DNA of 64,000 bases, taken from Microbacterium sp. USTB-Y. GTDB lineage: Bacteria > Actinomycetota > Actinomycetes > Actinomycetales > Microbacteriaceae. This document shows positions 9,726 through 17,365 of this stretch, piece after piece. Position 1 is the first letter of the stretch; each line of letters opens with the position of its first letter. The notes under the pieces were generated by a model. That model saw only the letters and a list, made by a program, of their open reading frames with translations. It had not been told where the DNA came from and did not search any database. Both the position numbers and the translations under genes were made by a program. The stretch covers positions 62,001 through 126,000 of the forward strand of contig NZ_JAGMTU010000005.1 of NCBI RefSeq assembly GCF_023703415.1. The letters are read 5' to 3'.

Positions 9726-11654
9726 CTACTTCTTCGCGGCGCAGCCGGGGGCGTCGATCGTCACCGGAGTCTCGGCGACCATGGGCGTGTGCCGCACCTC
9801 GAGCGGGCCGAAGGATCCGGCCGGTGCGGTGAACGTCGCCTCGATCGTGACCGCCTCGCCCGGGTGGGTCAGCACGTTCACCTTTACCGCGGTGCGGCCC
9901 AGATGCGGCATCCCGGCGCTGGCGTAGGGCTGGCCGTTCACGGTCACCCCGGTGAGGGTGGATCCCACCGGACCGTACAGGTACATGTCGGTCGAGACGT
10001 CGCCCTTGGCGAAGAACCGCCCCGGCGCGATGTACACGGGAAGGCCGGCGACGGCGCCGGGATCGAGCGTGTTCTTCAGGGTGACCGTGCTCGTGAACGT
10101 GGGGGATGCGTCCGCCTGGCACTGCGTGCTCTTGGCCGCGATGCTCATCCGCATGTAGTAGTCGAGCTTGCCCTCGGTGATGTCGTCGAGGTACACGCCG
10201 AGGTCGGTCGACGTGGCGTTGTCCGTGGGCATGGTGCCGCCGACCGGGGTGCCGGCCAGCAGCGCGGCCTGCTCCTTGACCCCGGGGGCGTACATCAGAC
10301 GACCTTCGTTCGCCGCTTTGCTGAGCGCGTCGAGCAGGGTCTTGGGGTCGGGATGCGACGAGAGCAGCCCGTCGAACACGGCCTTCGCGGTCGCGGCGAA
10401 GAAGGCGTCCTGCTCGGCGCCCTCGGGATATCGCGCGTAGACCTCGTTGAGCAGCAGCGGCACCGCATTGTCGGCGGTGAGCACGTCGCCCGTGGGCAGG
10501 GTCACCGGGCCGATGGCCCGCAGCAGGTAACTGAGCGCCACGGGGTCGAAGGAGGCGACCGCATCGACCGGGGTGCCGAACGACTCGGCCCAGTAGGCGC
10601 GCACGATGGCCGCCGTGTCGGTGAAGTCGGGCGAGAGGGTGGAGTCCTGGATCCAGCGTCCGATCTTCGTGCCGTAGAGGGCTTCCAACTGCGGATCGAG
10701 CGGGATGATCGGGGTGTCGCGGGCGTTGTGGAAGTCGCCGGAGCCGGCCTGCTGGGTGAGCGTGATCCGCCCGTTCTCGGCGGTCAGCATCGCGACCGCC
10801 GCCGGGTTGCCTCCGGTGCCCCGGGACTCGGCGTTGTTCTGGAAGATGAGCAGATAGTGCTGCGGCGCATCGGATCCGAGAGCCTTCGACAGGATCGTGA
10901 GCGCGTTGTGCGCGGGAGTGAGCACCGGGCCGACCTTGGCGAGCTCGTCGTCGAGCTTCGTGATGCCGGAGGCCACCGGCGGGATCAGCGCCGAGCGGTC
11001 GAGGCCGGCGAGGTCGTGCTGGATGCGCTTCACGGTCTCGTCGGCGCGCGTCACGTCGCCGGCGAGCGCCGTGAGGTGCTTCACGTCGAAGGCGCCGTCC
11101 TTCGGCATCAGCGCCTGGAGGTCGATCGCGGTCAGCGGGCTCACGGCGTCGCGCACGAGCGCATCGGCCGAGTCGGCGGCGACGCGCACGGCGGTGAGGT
11201 TGGGCCCCGCCACGGGCACCCACTCGGAGCCGCGCCACAGGTCGGTGCTGGTCTTCTTCTTGGCCTCGGCGGTGAGGGCGGTGATCTGTGCGATCGTCGT
11301 CTTGGCCTTCGCGGTGTCGCCGGCGAGCATGCTCTGCTGCACCTGTCCGACGAGCGGGATGGCCTGCTCGAGATCGGACTTCGCCGACATCGCCTGGTCG
11401 TAGAGCTTCTTGGCGGCGACCCCTCCGGCGACCCCGGCGACGATGAGCACGAGCAGCACCGAGACGGGCACCCAGAACCGGGCGCTCTTGAGCAGCGGGC
11501 GCCGTCTCCTGCGAGGCGGTCGGCCGGATCCGGATCCGTCGTCGCCGCGTCCGGATGAGGCGTCGTCGAAGAACGCGGCCAGGGAGTCGGTCTGCTCGGA
11601 GGACACGTCCTCCGAAGCCTGGCGGGCTTCGCGTGCTTCGCGTCGAGAGGTCAC
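9726..11654 (-). CDS. DUF4012 family membrane-anchored protein (copy 1)
   Basis: A 642-residue protein with an Arg-rich cytoplasmic N-terminus (PPRRRRRP near residue 48), one transmembrane span at about 61-83, a helical stretch, and a long extracellular DUF4012 region recognisable by blocks such as HYLLIFQNNAESRGTGGNPAAVAML and PDFTDTAAIVRAYW. DUF4012 proteins recur in actinobacterial polysaccharide loci; their biochemical role is not known. A paralogue with the same layout lies at 48831-50651 next to the second locus. The GTG start at 11654 has a TAGACT -10 box six bases upstream. Confidence 0.85.
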   Translation of the reverse strand: MTSRREAREARQASEDVSSEQTDSLAAFFDDASSGRGDDGSGSGRPPRRRRRPLLKSARFWVPVSVLLVLIVAGVAGGVAAKKLYDQAMSAKSDLEQAIPLVGQVQQSMLAGDTAKAKTTIAQITALTAEAKKKTSTDLWRGSEWVPVAGPNLTAVRVAADSADALVRDAVSPLTAIDLQALMPKDGAFDVKHLTALAGDVTRADETVKRIQHDLAGLDRSALIPPVASGITKLDDELAKVGPVLTPAHNALTILSKALGSDAPQHYLLIFQNNAESRGTGGNPAAVAMLTAENGRITLTQQAGSGDFHNARDTPIIPLDPQLEALYGTKIGRWIQDSTLSPDFTDTAAIVRAYWAESFGTPVDAVASFDPVALSYLLRAIGPVTLPTGDVLTADNAVPLLLNEVYARYPEGAEQDAFFAATAKAVFDGLLSSHPDPKTLLDALSKAANEGRLMYAPGVKEQAALLAGTPVGGTMPTDNATSTDLGVYLDDITEGKLDYYMRMSIAAKSTQCQADASPTFTSTVTLKNTLDPGAVAGLPVYIAPGRFFAKGDVSTDMYLYGPVGSTLTGVTVNGQPYASAGMPHLGRTAVKVNVLTHPGEAVTIEATFTAPAGSFGPLEVRHTPMVAETPVTIDAPGCAAKK

Positions 11655-11660
11655 GCGACG

Positions 11661-11666
11661 AGTCTA
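11661..11666 (-). promoter_or_regulatory. -10 box (TAGACT) of DUF4012 copy 1, leaderless arrangement
   Basis: On the minus strand TAGACT is followed by six bases and GTG. No Shine-Dalgarno sequence is present. Confidence 0.5.
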
Positions 11667-11759
11667 GGGATGCGGGCTGAGGAAAGACCCTGGTGAGGCG
11701 CACTTCTGGGGCCTTCGGCGGTATATCGCGGAGCGACGGCCGCATCGCCGGCGACTCAC

Positions 11760-11783
11760 TTTGTCCCCCAAATGGGGGACAAA
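11760..11783. promoter_or_regulatory. Near-perfect 24-bp palindrome, candidate operator
   Basis: Two 11-base arms (TTTGTCCCCCA and its exact complement) are separated by AA. The palindrome lies between the divergent DUF4012 gene and the Tat-secreted protein and overlaps the place where a -35 box would be for the TACCCT at 11800-11805. It is too far from any stop codon and has no following T-tract, so it looks like a repressor or activator site rather than a terminator. Confidence 0.6.
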
Positions 11784-11805
11784 ACGGCTGCTGGTGGGTT
11801 ACCCT
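11776..11805 (+). promoter_or_regulatory. Candidate promoter GGGACA-N18-TACCCT for the Tat-secreted protein
   Basis: GGGACA (11776-11781) lies within the right arm of the palindrome and TACCCT (11800-11805) is 18 bases further on. The transcript would have a leader of about 105 bases before the ATG at 11919. Confidence 0.35.
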
Positions 11806-11918
11806 CAAGGCCTGGGGAAATGCGGCCGAACCCGATCTTCGGCCGCCCTCCTGCTCGAGGGGTCGAGCGGGAGGCGATCTGGAGGCGTTGCGCCCTCCAT
11901 CAGCTGGGGACATCGAAC

Positions 11919-12530
11919 ATGACACGTCCAAGTGACGTCCGCCGTACGCAGGGACCGAACATCACTCGTCGATCGCTGGTGCGCGGAGCCGCGTGGGCGG
12001 TGCCGGCCGTCGTCGTGGCCTCGGCCGCACCGGCCTTCGCCGCGAGCACGCCGCCCCCCACCACGACGCCCACCTTCACCTCCTCGGCGGGGTGCGGCAC
12101 GACGGGCAGCGGAGGCGGGTGTGCGGGGCTGAAGAAGGCACCGCAGATCCCGTTCGTGGTCAAGAACACGACCGGGCAGCCGCTGTACTTCCAGGTCACG
12201 GGCGTGAAGAGCTGGCAGGGCGGATCCGCCCCGGCCAACTGGGACACGAACTACGGCACTTCGTTCCGGCTCTTCACGCAGAACGGCGGGTCGACGAGCG
12301 CTTGCACACCCGAGATCACGACGGTCAAGAACTGCGGCGGGACCAACTCCCTCAGCGTTCTGGTGCAGCCGGACCAGACGCTCTCGCTGTGGCTGGTCGG
12401 AGCAGCGGAGGGTGCCGCGAGCTCGTTCACCATGGCCGTCCGCTCGCGCTGGGTGGATGCGTCCTGCGCCGTCGTCGTGCCCGAGACGGAGGCGTCGTCG
12501 ACGCAGATCTCCTCGAGCGCCAACTGCTGA
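11919..12530 (+). CDS. Small secreted protein with Tat-type signal, unknown function
   Basis: A 203-residue protein with a twin-arginine-type leader (TRRSLVRGAAWAVPAVVVASAAPAFAAS) and a predicted cleavage near residue 42. The mature part is about 160 residues, Thr/Ser-rich at first, then with several cysteines (in CGTTGSGGGCAG, SACTPEITTVKNC, ASCAVVV and the terminal NC) that could form disulfides. No family was recognised. The leader closely resembles that of the surface protein at 40114-41715 (GAAW.VPA), suggesting a shared export route. It sits beside the PqqD/nucleotidyltransferase/kinase set and convergent with it. Confidence 0.7.
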   Translation: MTRPSDVRRTQGPNITRRSLVRGAAWAVPAVVVASAAPAFAASTPPPTTTPTFTSSAGCGTTGSGGGCAGLKKAPQIPFVVKNTTGQPLYFQVTGVKSWQGGSAPANWDTNYGTSFRLFTQNGGSTSACTPEITTVKNCGGTNSLSVLVQPDQTLSLWLVGAAEGAASSFTMAVRSRWVDASCAVVVPETEASSTQISSSANC

Positions 12531-12564
12531 CCGTCTCCGGCAGCGGTACGACCCCCACGCAGGG

Positions 12565-12848
12565 TCAGCGCCGGACGACCATCCCGCGCTCCTCGAGCCC
12601 GTCGAGGAAGCCCTGCAGGCCCTGCTCGCCGAAGTCGATGGTGGCGCCGAGTTCGGCGGCCTCGGCCGCGATCCGCTCCGGCCCCCCGACCCCTCCGCGA
12701 TGAGCACCCACACCAGCCAGCCGGCGTCGCGCAGCTCGAAGAGCTCGGCGGTGTCGAGCCGGGCGATCCACACCGTGCTCTCCTGACGACCGCCGTCGGT
12801 GCCGTCGACCCAGGCGACCTCGGGGGCCAGGGCGTAGAACCCGCTCAT
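12565..12848 (-). pseudogene. PqqD-like protein gene, single-base frameshift
   Basis: The reading frame starts at an ATG at 12848 overlapping the stop of the upstream nucleotidyltransferase (ATGA) and reads MSGFYALAPEVAWVDG...LRDAGWLVWVLIAEG. It then goes out of frame in a G-rich stretch (C-runs at 12682-12687 and 12690-12693 on the plus strand). The next frame continues sensibly as GGPERIAAEAAELG...FLDGLEERGMVVRR to a stop at 12565. Restoring one base gives about 94 residues, the size of PqqD-type peptide-binding proteins. The total of 284 bases is one short of a whole number of codons. It may be a real inactivation or a homopolymer sequencing error; the joined product is typical of the PqqD that accompanies HPr-kinase-like proteins. 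Confidence 0.65.
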
Positions 12849-13696
12849 GACCGGCGTCCCTTGGCGCGGCGCAGCACCGAGACGGCGCCGTGGGCGATCC
12901 GTGCGCATTGCTCGCGGAACACCTCGATCGGGCCGGGCTCGTGGCCCAGCCGGATCCGCAGGTGCGTGCGGTTCACGTGCATCGCCTGCCGCAGCACCCG
13001 CCAGCGCTCGGCGAACCCGTCGGCCGACCGGTAGCGTGCGGCCCACTCGTCCAGGCGGTCGTTGTCGGAACTGGACCAGTACTCCCACAGCGCGTGGTCG
13101 GGGGCGTCCCGGTGGGCGTCGAGCTCGCCGATCGCCGCGGCCAGGGCGGTCTCCGCCTGCAGTTCGCGGGCGAGCGCTCGGGTCTCGGCCTGCACCGCGG
13201 GGGAGGAGAGGTCCCAGGCATCCGCGTGCTCCGTGCCGTGCGACCGGGCTGAGTGCAGCGTCTGCACCGCGACCTGCCCGGCGAGCGAGGGGACGGCGCA
13301 GGGGCAGTGGCCGATCTCGGCCGGCTCGCGATCGCGCCACAGCACCTCGAACACCTCATCGGCGTTTCGCCGGGGCCCGGGCAGGTTCCGATGCACGTCG
13401 GCGTACGTCCACGACGTGTGCGTGTAGTTGGCGGCGTGGCCGAACGGGGATCCCTCGTCGAAGCCGGTGAACAGCGTCCAGCCGTCGGCGGCGAGCGCCG
13501 CGACGAAGCGGTCGAGGTGCGCGGGGCGCACCAGGACATCGGTGTCGGAGGAGTCGTGCCGGCCGGCGCGCAGCGACGAGCGGGTGGCCGGCCCCTTGAT
13601 GTGCAGCAGATCCACGCCGGCGCGATCGGCGGTGCGCTGGAGCGCTGCGTGAGTGAGGTGCACCAGCGCCCAGATCGGGACTTCCGGTGCCGCCAT
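12845..13696 (-). CDS. Nucleotidyltransferase family protein (NTP_transf_5-like)
   Basis: A 283-residue cytoplasmic protein. Near residues 30-60 it has LHIKGPATR followed by HDSSDTDVLVRP, the acidic pair (Asp-x-Asp) expected at the metal site of the polymerase-beta-type nucleotidyltransferase fold. The remainder is helical and family-typical but not catalytic by sight. Such proteins are regularly found beside PqqD-like and HPr-kinase-like genes in exopolysaccharide loci; the acceptor is not known. It overlaps the PqqD-like gene downstream by four bases. A TAGGGT -10 box lies seven bases before the ATG. Confidence 0.75.
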   Translation of the reverse strand: MAAPEVPIWALVHLTHAALQRTADRAGVDLLHIKGPATRSSLRAGRHDSSDTDVLVRPAHLDRFVAALAADGWTLFTGFDEGSPFGHAANYTHTSWTYADVHRNLPGPRRNADEVFEVLWRDREPAEIGHCPCAVPSLAGQVAVQTLHSARSHGTEHADAWDLSSPAVQAETRALARELQAETALAAAIGELDAHRDAPDHALWEYWSSSDNDRLDEWAARYRSADGFAERWRVLRQAMHVNRTHLRIRLGHEPGPIEVFREQCARIAHGAVSVLRRAKGRRS

Positions 13697-13702
13697 AGCC
13701 TC

Positions 13703-13709
13703 TACCCTA
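13703..13709. promoter_or_regulatory. Overlapping divergent -10 boxes
   Basis: The sequence TACCCTA reads as a -10 box in both directions. On the minus strand TAGGGT (13704-13709) lies seven bases before the ATG of the nucleotidyltransferase. On the plus strand TACCCT (13703-13708) lies about 41 bases before the GTG of the kinase-like gene. Polymerase could occupy only one direction at a time, which would couple the two genes. Confidence 0.45.
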
Positions 13710-13749
13710 GGGGAGAGGGGCGGGGTAAGACCCCGGAGGAAGGTGGAGC

Positions 13750-14916
13750 GTGGTCGATTCCCTTGTGCTGCGGTTGTTCGGGGAACGGTGGCAGGTGGAT
13801 CTCGGGCGCTACGCGGATCCGGATGGGCACGTCACCCGCTTGCGGCAGCTCTGGTCGCGCGTCGTGGACGATTCGGCGGGCGAGACCGACGTCGTTTTCC
13901 GGCCGGATCCGGAGACCTCCGAGTCGCCGCTGGCTCCGTATCTTCCCGATCGCACCGACGGATCCTTCCCCTACGCCTTCTCGCGGGCCGTCACGCAGGC
14001 GGCCATCGACCGCCACGCCGGCACCGCGCTGCTGCTGCACGCCGCCGGACTGGTCTCGGACGACGCGCGCCGCGGAGTGGTGCTCGTCGCCTCGTCGGGC
14101 ACGGGCAAGAGCACGGCCGCTCGACGCCTCGGGCAGCGGCTCGGCTACCTCAGCGACGAGCTCATGCTCGTTGACGAGCGCGAGGAGCTGCAGGGCCTGA
14201 CCAAGCCGATCTCGCTGATCGTGCCGGAGTTCCCCGGCGGCAAGGACGAATCGTCACCCGATGAGCTCGGTCTCGGCCCGACGCCGGCGGTGCCGCCGCG
14301 TCTCGCGGCGCTGGTGTGCCTCGCGCGCACGCAGGAGGCGGTGCCGCCACGACTCGACCTGATCAGCGTGCATGAGCTGATCGCCGAGGTGGTGCCGCAG
14401 ACGTCGTCGCTCTGGCGGGTGGATCGCCCGCTGCGGCGACTGGCCGATGCCGCGCTGCGCGGGGGAGGGCCGTTCCGGCTCTCGTACGCGGAGATCGTCG
14501 ATGCGGAGCCGCTCGTGCGCGGCCTGCTCGAGGCCGAACCGATGTCGGACGGCGTCTGCGACTGGATCGAGCACGGGCCTTCGGAGGACGAGCGCTGGCA
14601 GAAGGGGGCCGGAGCGACCACGGCCGTCGGTGACCTGGACGACGACGCGCTGATCTCCCGCGCCCCGTGGACCGACGCGATCGAACAGGACGGCGAGGTG
14701 TCGGTGCTCGTCGGCCCGGCGTTCACGCGCATCGCCGGGATCGCCGCCTCGATCTGGCTGGCGTGCGCCCGGCCGCTCACCGTCGCCGAGCTGAGCGACG
14801 AGCTCGCGCGGGAGCACGGTCCGCACCCCGAGGCCGATGCGCTGGTGCAGGCGGCGCTGCGGGAACTCGGCCAGCGCGAACTGATCGACGTCGTCTCGAT
14901 CGGGGGCGCGTCGTGA
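13750..14916 (+). CDS. HPr-kinase-like protein with C-terminal PqqD-like domain
   Basis: A 388-residue protein after a strong GGAGGAAGG. The core has HAAGLV followed by the P-loop VASSGTGKSTAARRL (about residues 112-126) and LSDELMLVD, the pattern of HPr(Ser) kinase-like P-loop proteins that lack the N-terminal HPrK domain. From about residue 290 a second module appears (RAPWTDAIEQDG...SIWLACARPLTVAELSDELAREHG...LRELGQRELI) with the strand-strand-three-helix pattern of PqqD. PqqD-fold proteins bind and present peptides or protein substrates, so the fusion could bring the kinase to a target. The substrate is unknown. Its stop overlaps the start of the next glycosyltransferase (GTGA). Confidence 0.75.
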   Translation: MVDSLVLRLFGERWQVDLGRYADPDGHVTRLRQLWSRVVDDSAGETDVVFRPDPETSESPLAPYLPDRTDGSFPYAFSRAVTQAAIDRHAGTALLLHAAGLVSDDARRGVVLVASSGTGKSTAARRLGQRLGYLSDELMLVDEREELQGLTKPISLIVPEFPGGKDESSPDELGLGPTPAVPPRLAALVCLARTQEAVPPRLDLISVHELIAEVVPQTSSLWRVDRPLRRLADAALRGGGPFRLSYAEIVDAEPLVRGLLEAEPMSDGVCDWIEHGPSEDERWQKGAGATTAVGDLDDDALISRAPWTDAIEQDGEVSVLVGPAFTRIAGIAASIWLACARPLTVAELSDELAREHGPHPEADALVQAALRELGQRELIDVVSIGGAS

Positions 14917-15953
14917 GCGCGCCGCACATCTGGATCGCCACGAACCACGGCGCGATCGGGGGCGGCGAGGTCATGCTCCTGCAGATCGCGGAGGCCCTGC
15001 GCGAGCTCGGTCGCGCGGTGACGGTGGTCGCGCCCAGCCATCCGCCGGCCCTCGCCGAGGCGGCGCGGGCGAAGGGGCTCGACGTGGAGGTGCTCGACGC
15101 GCACGACCGCGTGAGCTGGATGTTCGCCCTGCGGCGCTGGGACCGACGGCACCGCGAGGGGATCCTGTGGTGCAACGGGCTCGTGCCGGCGGCGGCGACC
15201 GCCGGGCAGCCGAACCGGATCGTGCATCTGCATCAGTACCTCACCGGGCGCAACAGGTTGGTCGCCGCCCTGGCGCGCCTCAGGGCGATCGCCACGGTGG
15301 TCCCATCGAGGGCCGTCGCCGAGACGGTGCCGGGCTCGGTGGCACTGCCGAACTGGACGCCCGCGTTCACGGCGAGCACGCGTCGGAGAGAGGCAGGCGG
15401 CCCGTTCGTCGTCGGGTACCTCGGCCGGCTGAGCGCCGACAAGGGCGTGGTGGTGCTCGCGGAAGCGCTTCGCATCCTCGACGACCGTGTTCCCGGCGGC
15501 TTCCGCCTGCGCATCGCGGGTGCATCCCGCTTCGCTGACCGGAGGTCCGACGACCGCATCCGGGAGTCGCTCGCAGCCATCGATGCGCTGACGGAGACCC
15601 TCGGCTGGGTGCCGCCGCAGGAGCTGTTCGACTCGGTCGATGCGCTCGTGGTGCCGTCGGTGGTGCCGGAGTCGTTCGGCCTGGTCGCCGCAGAGGCGAT
15701 GGCTGCGCGCGTGCCGGTGATCGTCAGCGACGCCGGGGCGCTCGTCGAGGTCGTCGGCGAGGGCAGCGGGATGGCCGTGCCGGCGGAGGATCCACGGGCC
15801 CTCGCCGACCGGATCGAACGACTCGCCGGCGAGCCCGAGGACACGACCGTCGCGCAGTTCGCCCGCTGGCAGGAGCAGTTCTCCGCAGAGGCGGGAGGGC
15901 AGCGCCTTCGCGCGCTCCTGGGGGAGATTCCGGCGCTGCGCGACGGCGCCTGA
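14913..15953 (+). CDS. GT4 family glycosyltransferase
   Basis: A 346-residue GT-B enzyme. The N-terminal domain has NHGAIGGGEVMLLQIAEAL; the C-terminal nucleotide-sugar domain has VGYLGRLSADKG, LGWVPPQELFDSVDALVVPS and the EX7E-type signature PESFGLVAAEAMA. It transfers a sugar from a nucleotide donor to a lipid- or protein-linked acceptor in the cytoplasm with retention. It is translationally coupled to the kinase/PqqD fusion, which ties that fusion to glycan assembly. Confidence 0.88.
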   Translation: MSAPHIWIATNHGAIGGGEVMLLQIAEALRELGRAVTVVAPSHPPALAEAARAKGLDVEVLDAHDRVSWMFALRRWDRRHREGILWCNGLVPAAATAGQPNRIVHLHQYLTGRNRLVAALARLRAIATVVPSRAVAETVPGSVALPNWTPAFTASTRRREAGGPFVVGYLGRLSADKGVVVLAEALRILDDRVPGGFRLRIAGASRFADRRSDDRIRESLAAIDALTETLGWVPPQELFDSVDALVVPSVVPESFGLVAAEAMAARVPVIVSDAGALVEVVGEGSGMAVPAEDPRALADRIERLAGEPEDTTVAQFARWQEQFSAEAGGQRLRALLGEIPALRDGA

Positions 15954-15958
15954 CACAG

Positions 15959-15977
15959 GCCCGCGTCACGCGCGGGC
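15959..15977. terminator. GC-rich hairpin between convergent genes
   Basis: Perfect 7-bp arms (GCCCGCG and CGCGGGC) around a five-base loop lie between the stops of two convergent genes. There is no T-tract, so termination efficiency is uncertain. Confidence 0.4.
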
Positions 15978-15988
15978 GGCCGGATCCG

Positions 15989-17185
15989 TCAGCCGCCGAT
16001 ACCCGCGTTCGGTTGTGGAGGCACCGGTCCGAGCAGTCGAGCCAGTCCGATCCCGATGACGAGGAACCCGATCGGCGCGAAGAACACCTCGCCGAGGCGC
16101 AGGGCGCACATGCAGACGATCGCTGTTGCCGCGGTGATCGCCCGCGACTGGAAGCTCAGGGCGTCGATCTCGACCCGGGTGCTGAGCCCCAGCCCGGTGA
16201 CGAGGTAGATCGCGAGCATGACGACGAGCAGCACGATCCCGCCCTCGACGATGAGGCCCTCATAGGAGTTGTGGAAGAACCAGGTGCCCGAGTCGAGGTG
16301 CACCGTGGCGGTGCCCAGGCCGTCGCCGTACCACGGCGCCCCTTGGGCCTTCAGCGAGGAGGCGGCGTCGATGCGCAGCCGGAACGCGTCGGATCCCTCA
16401 CGCGAGACGGCATAGTCGCCGAGCTTGCTCAGGTTGTCGTCGGCCCAGAGGAAGACGAAGACGCCGATGGTCAGCGCCAGCAGCTCGACGGCACGGTGCA
16501 TACGGCCGGAGAGTAGTAGGAACACCACGGCGACGGCGTACGCGGCCATCGTCGTGCGGGAGTCGGTCGCGACCACGGCCGCGACGCCTGCGGCGAGGAT
16601 CAGCATGCGCCACAGCACCTTGCGGGCGACCATCGCCAGCAGCACGGCGCCGACCGCATAGACGAGGGCGGCCGCGTTCTTGTCCTGCAGGAAACCGGTG
16701 AGGCGCCCTTGATAGTCGTCGGGGGTGAGACGAAGGTAGAACAGCGCCGCGTTCAGAACGAGTCCGACGCCGAGGCCCTTGATCACCGAGCCGACGTCGA
16801 TGCGGCCGGTCGCGAGGAACGCCGCGAACAGCATCAGCGAGGCGATGTTCAACCCGCGCCGCAGCGGATCGATGTCGTTGATCAGGGTTTCGACAGCGAG
16901 GAAGCCGAGCAGCGCGATCGCGACGACCGGGTACCAGGAGGCTGCGGAGAAGGATCGCGTCGGGGCGCGGAAGAGCCCGATCGCCACGAGCGTGATCGCG
17001 GCGAGCTGCGGAATCGGGAGCGGCACCCCGGGAACCGAGAGCCGGTACACCAGGAGCATGGCGAGCAGGGCATCGATGATCCGCGCCGAGTGGCCGGGCG
17101 GCACGAGGACCACCGGCGGGAAGCGTCGAGGACGCGTCTCGCCTGCGGGGGAGGCAGCCTGAGGGGCCGACGGTGCGGTGGTCAC
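15989..17185 (-). CDS. O-antigen ligase/polymerase (Wzy-like) membrane protein
   Basis: A 398-residue protein with roughly ten hydrophobic segments from about residue 40 to the end and a large outer loop at about 250-310 containing GDGLGTATVHLDSGTWFFHNSYEGLIVEGG. The H-N-S-Y-E pattern in a big periplasmic loop before the last spans is typical of WaaL/Wzy-type enzymes that join or transfer undecaprenyl-linked repeat units outside the membrane. The GTG at 17185 was preferred (CAGAAT, a weak -10, six bases upstream); an in-frame start at 17221 is possible. It lies opposite the Wzz/BY-kinase gene and probably makes the locus 1 polymer. Confidence 0.82.
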   Translation of the reverse strand: MTTAPSAPQAASPAGETRPRRFPPVVLVPPGHSARIIDALLAMLLVYRLSVPGVPLPIPQLAAITLVAIGLFRAPTRSFSAASWYPVVAIALLGFLAVETLINDIDPLRRGLNIASLMLFAAFLATGRIDVGSVIKGLGVGLVLNAALFYLRLTPDDYQGRLTGFLQDKNAAALVYAVGAVLLAMVARKVLWRMLILAAGVAAVVATDSRTTMAAYAVAVVFLLLSGRMHRAVELLALTIGVFVFLWADDNLSKLGDYAVSREGSDAFRLRIDAASSLKAQGAPWYGDGLGTATVHLDSGTWFFHNSYEGLIVEGGIVLLVVMLAIYLVTGLGLSTRVEIDALSFQSRAITAATAIVCMCALRLGEVFFAPIGFLVIGIGLARLLGPVPPQPNAGIGG

Positions 17186-17278
17186 ACTCTCATTCTGAGG
17201 CACGCACGCGCGTTGACCCACACCGGCGGCCGTGACCCCCAGTCGGGAAGTGCGCAGGAGCGATCGCCGTCCTCCCGA

Positions 17279-17284
17279 TAAGAT
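17279..17284 (+). promoter_or_regulatory. -10 box (TAAGAT) of the 11-gene operon
   Basis: TAAGAT lies 81 bases before the GTG at 17366, in the gap between divergent genes. No good -35 is seen. A GGGGGA ribosome-binding site precedes the start codon. This is the best candidate for the promoter of the whole downstream run. Confidence 0.45.
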
Positions 17285-17365
17285 CGGTGTCGATGCCGCG
17301 TCCGCGGCATGGACGCCGTGCGCGCAGATCCTTGCGGCGAAAGAGATCTATGGGGGATCCGAGAC

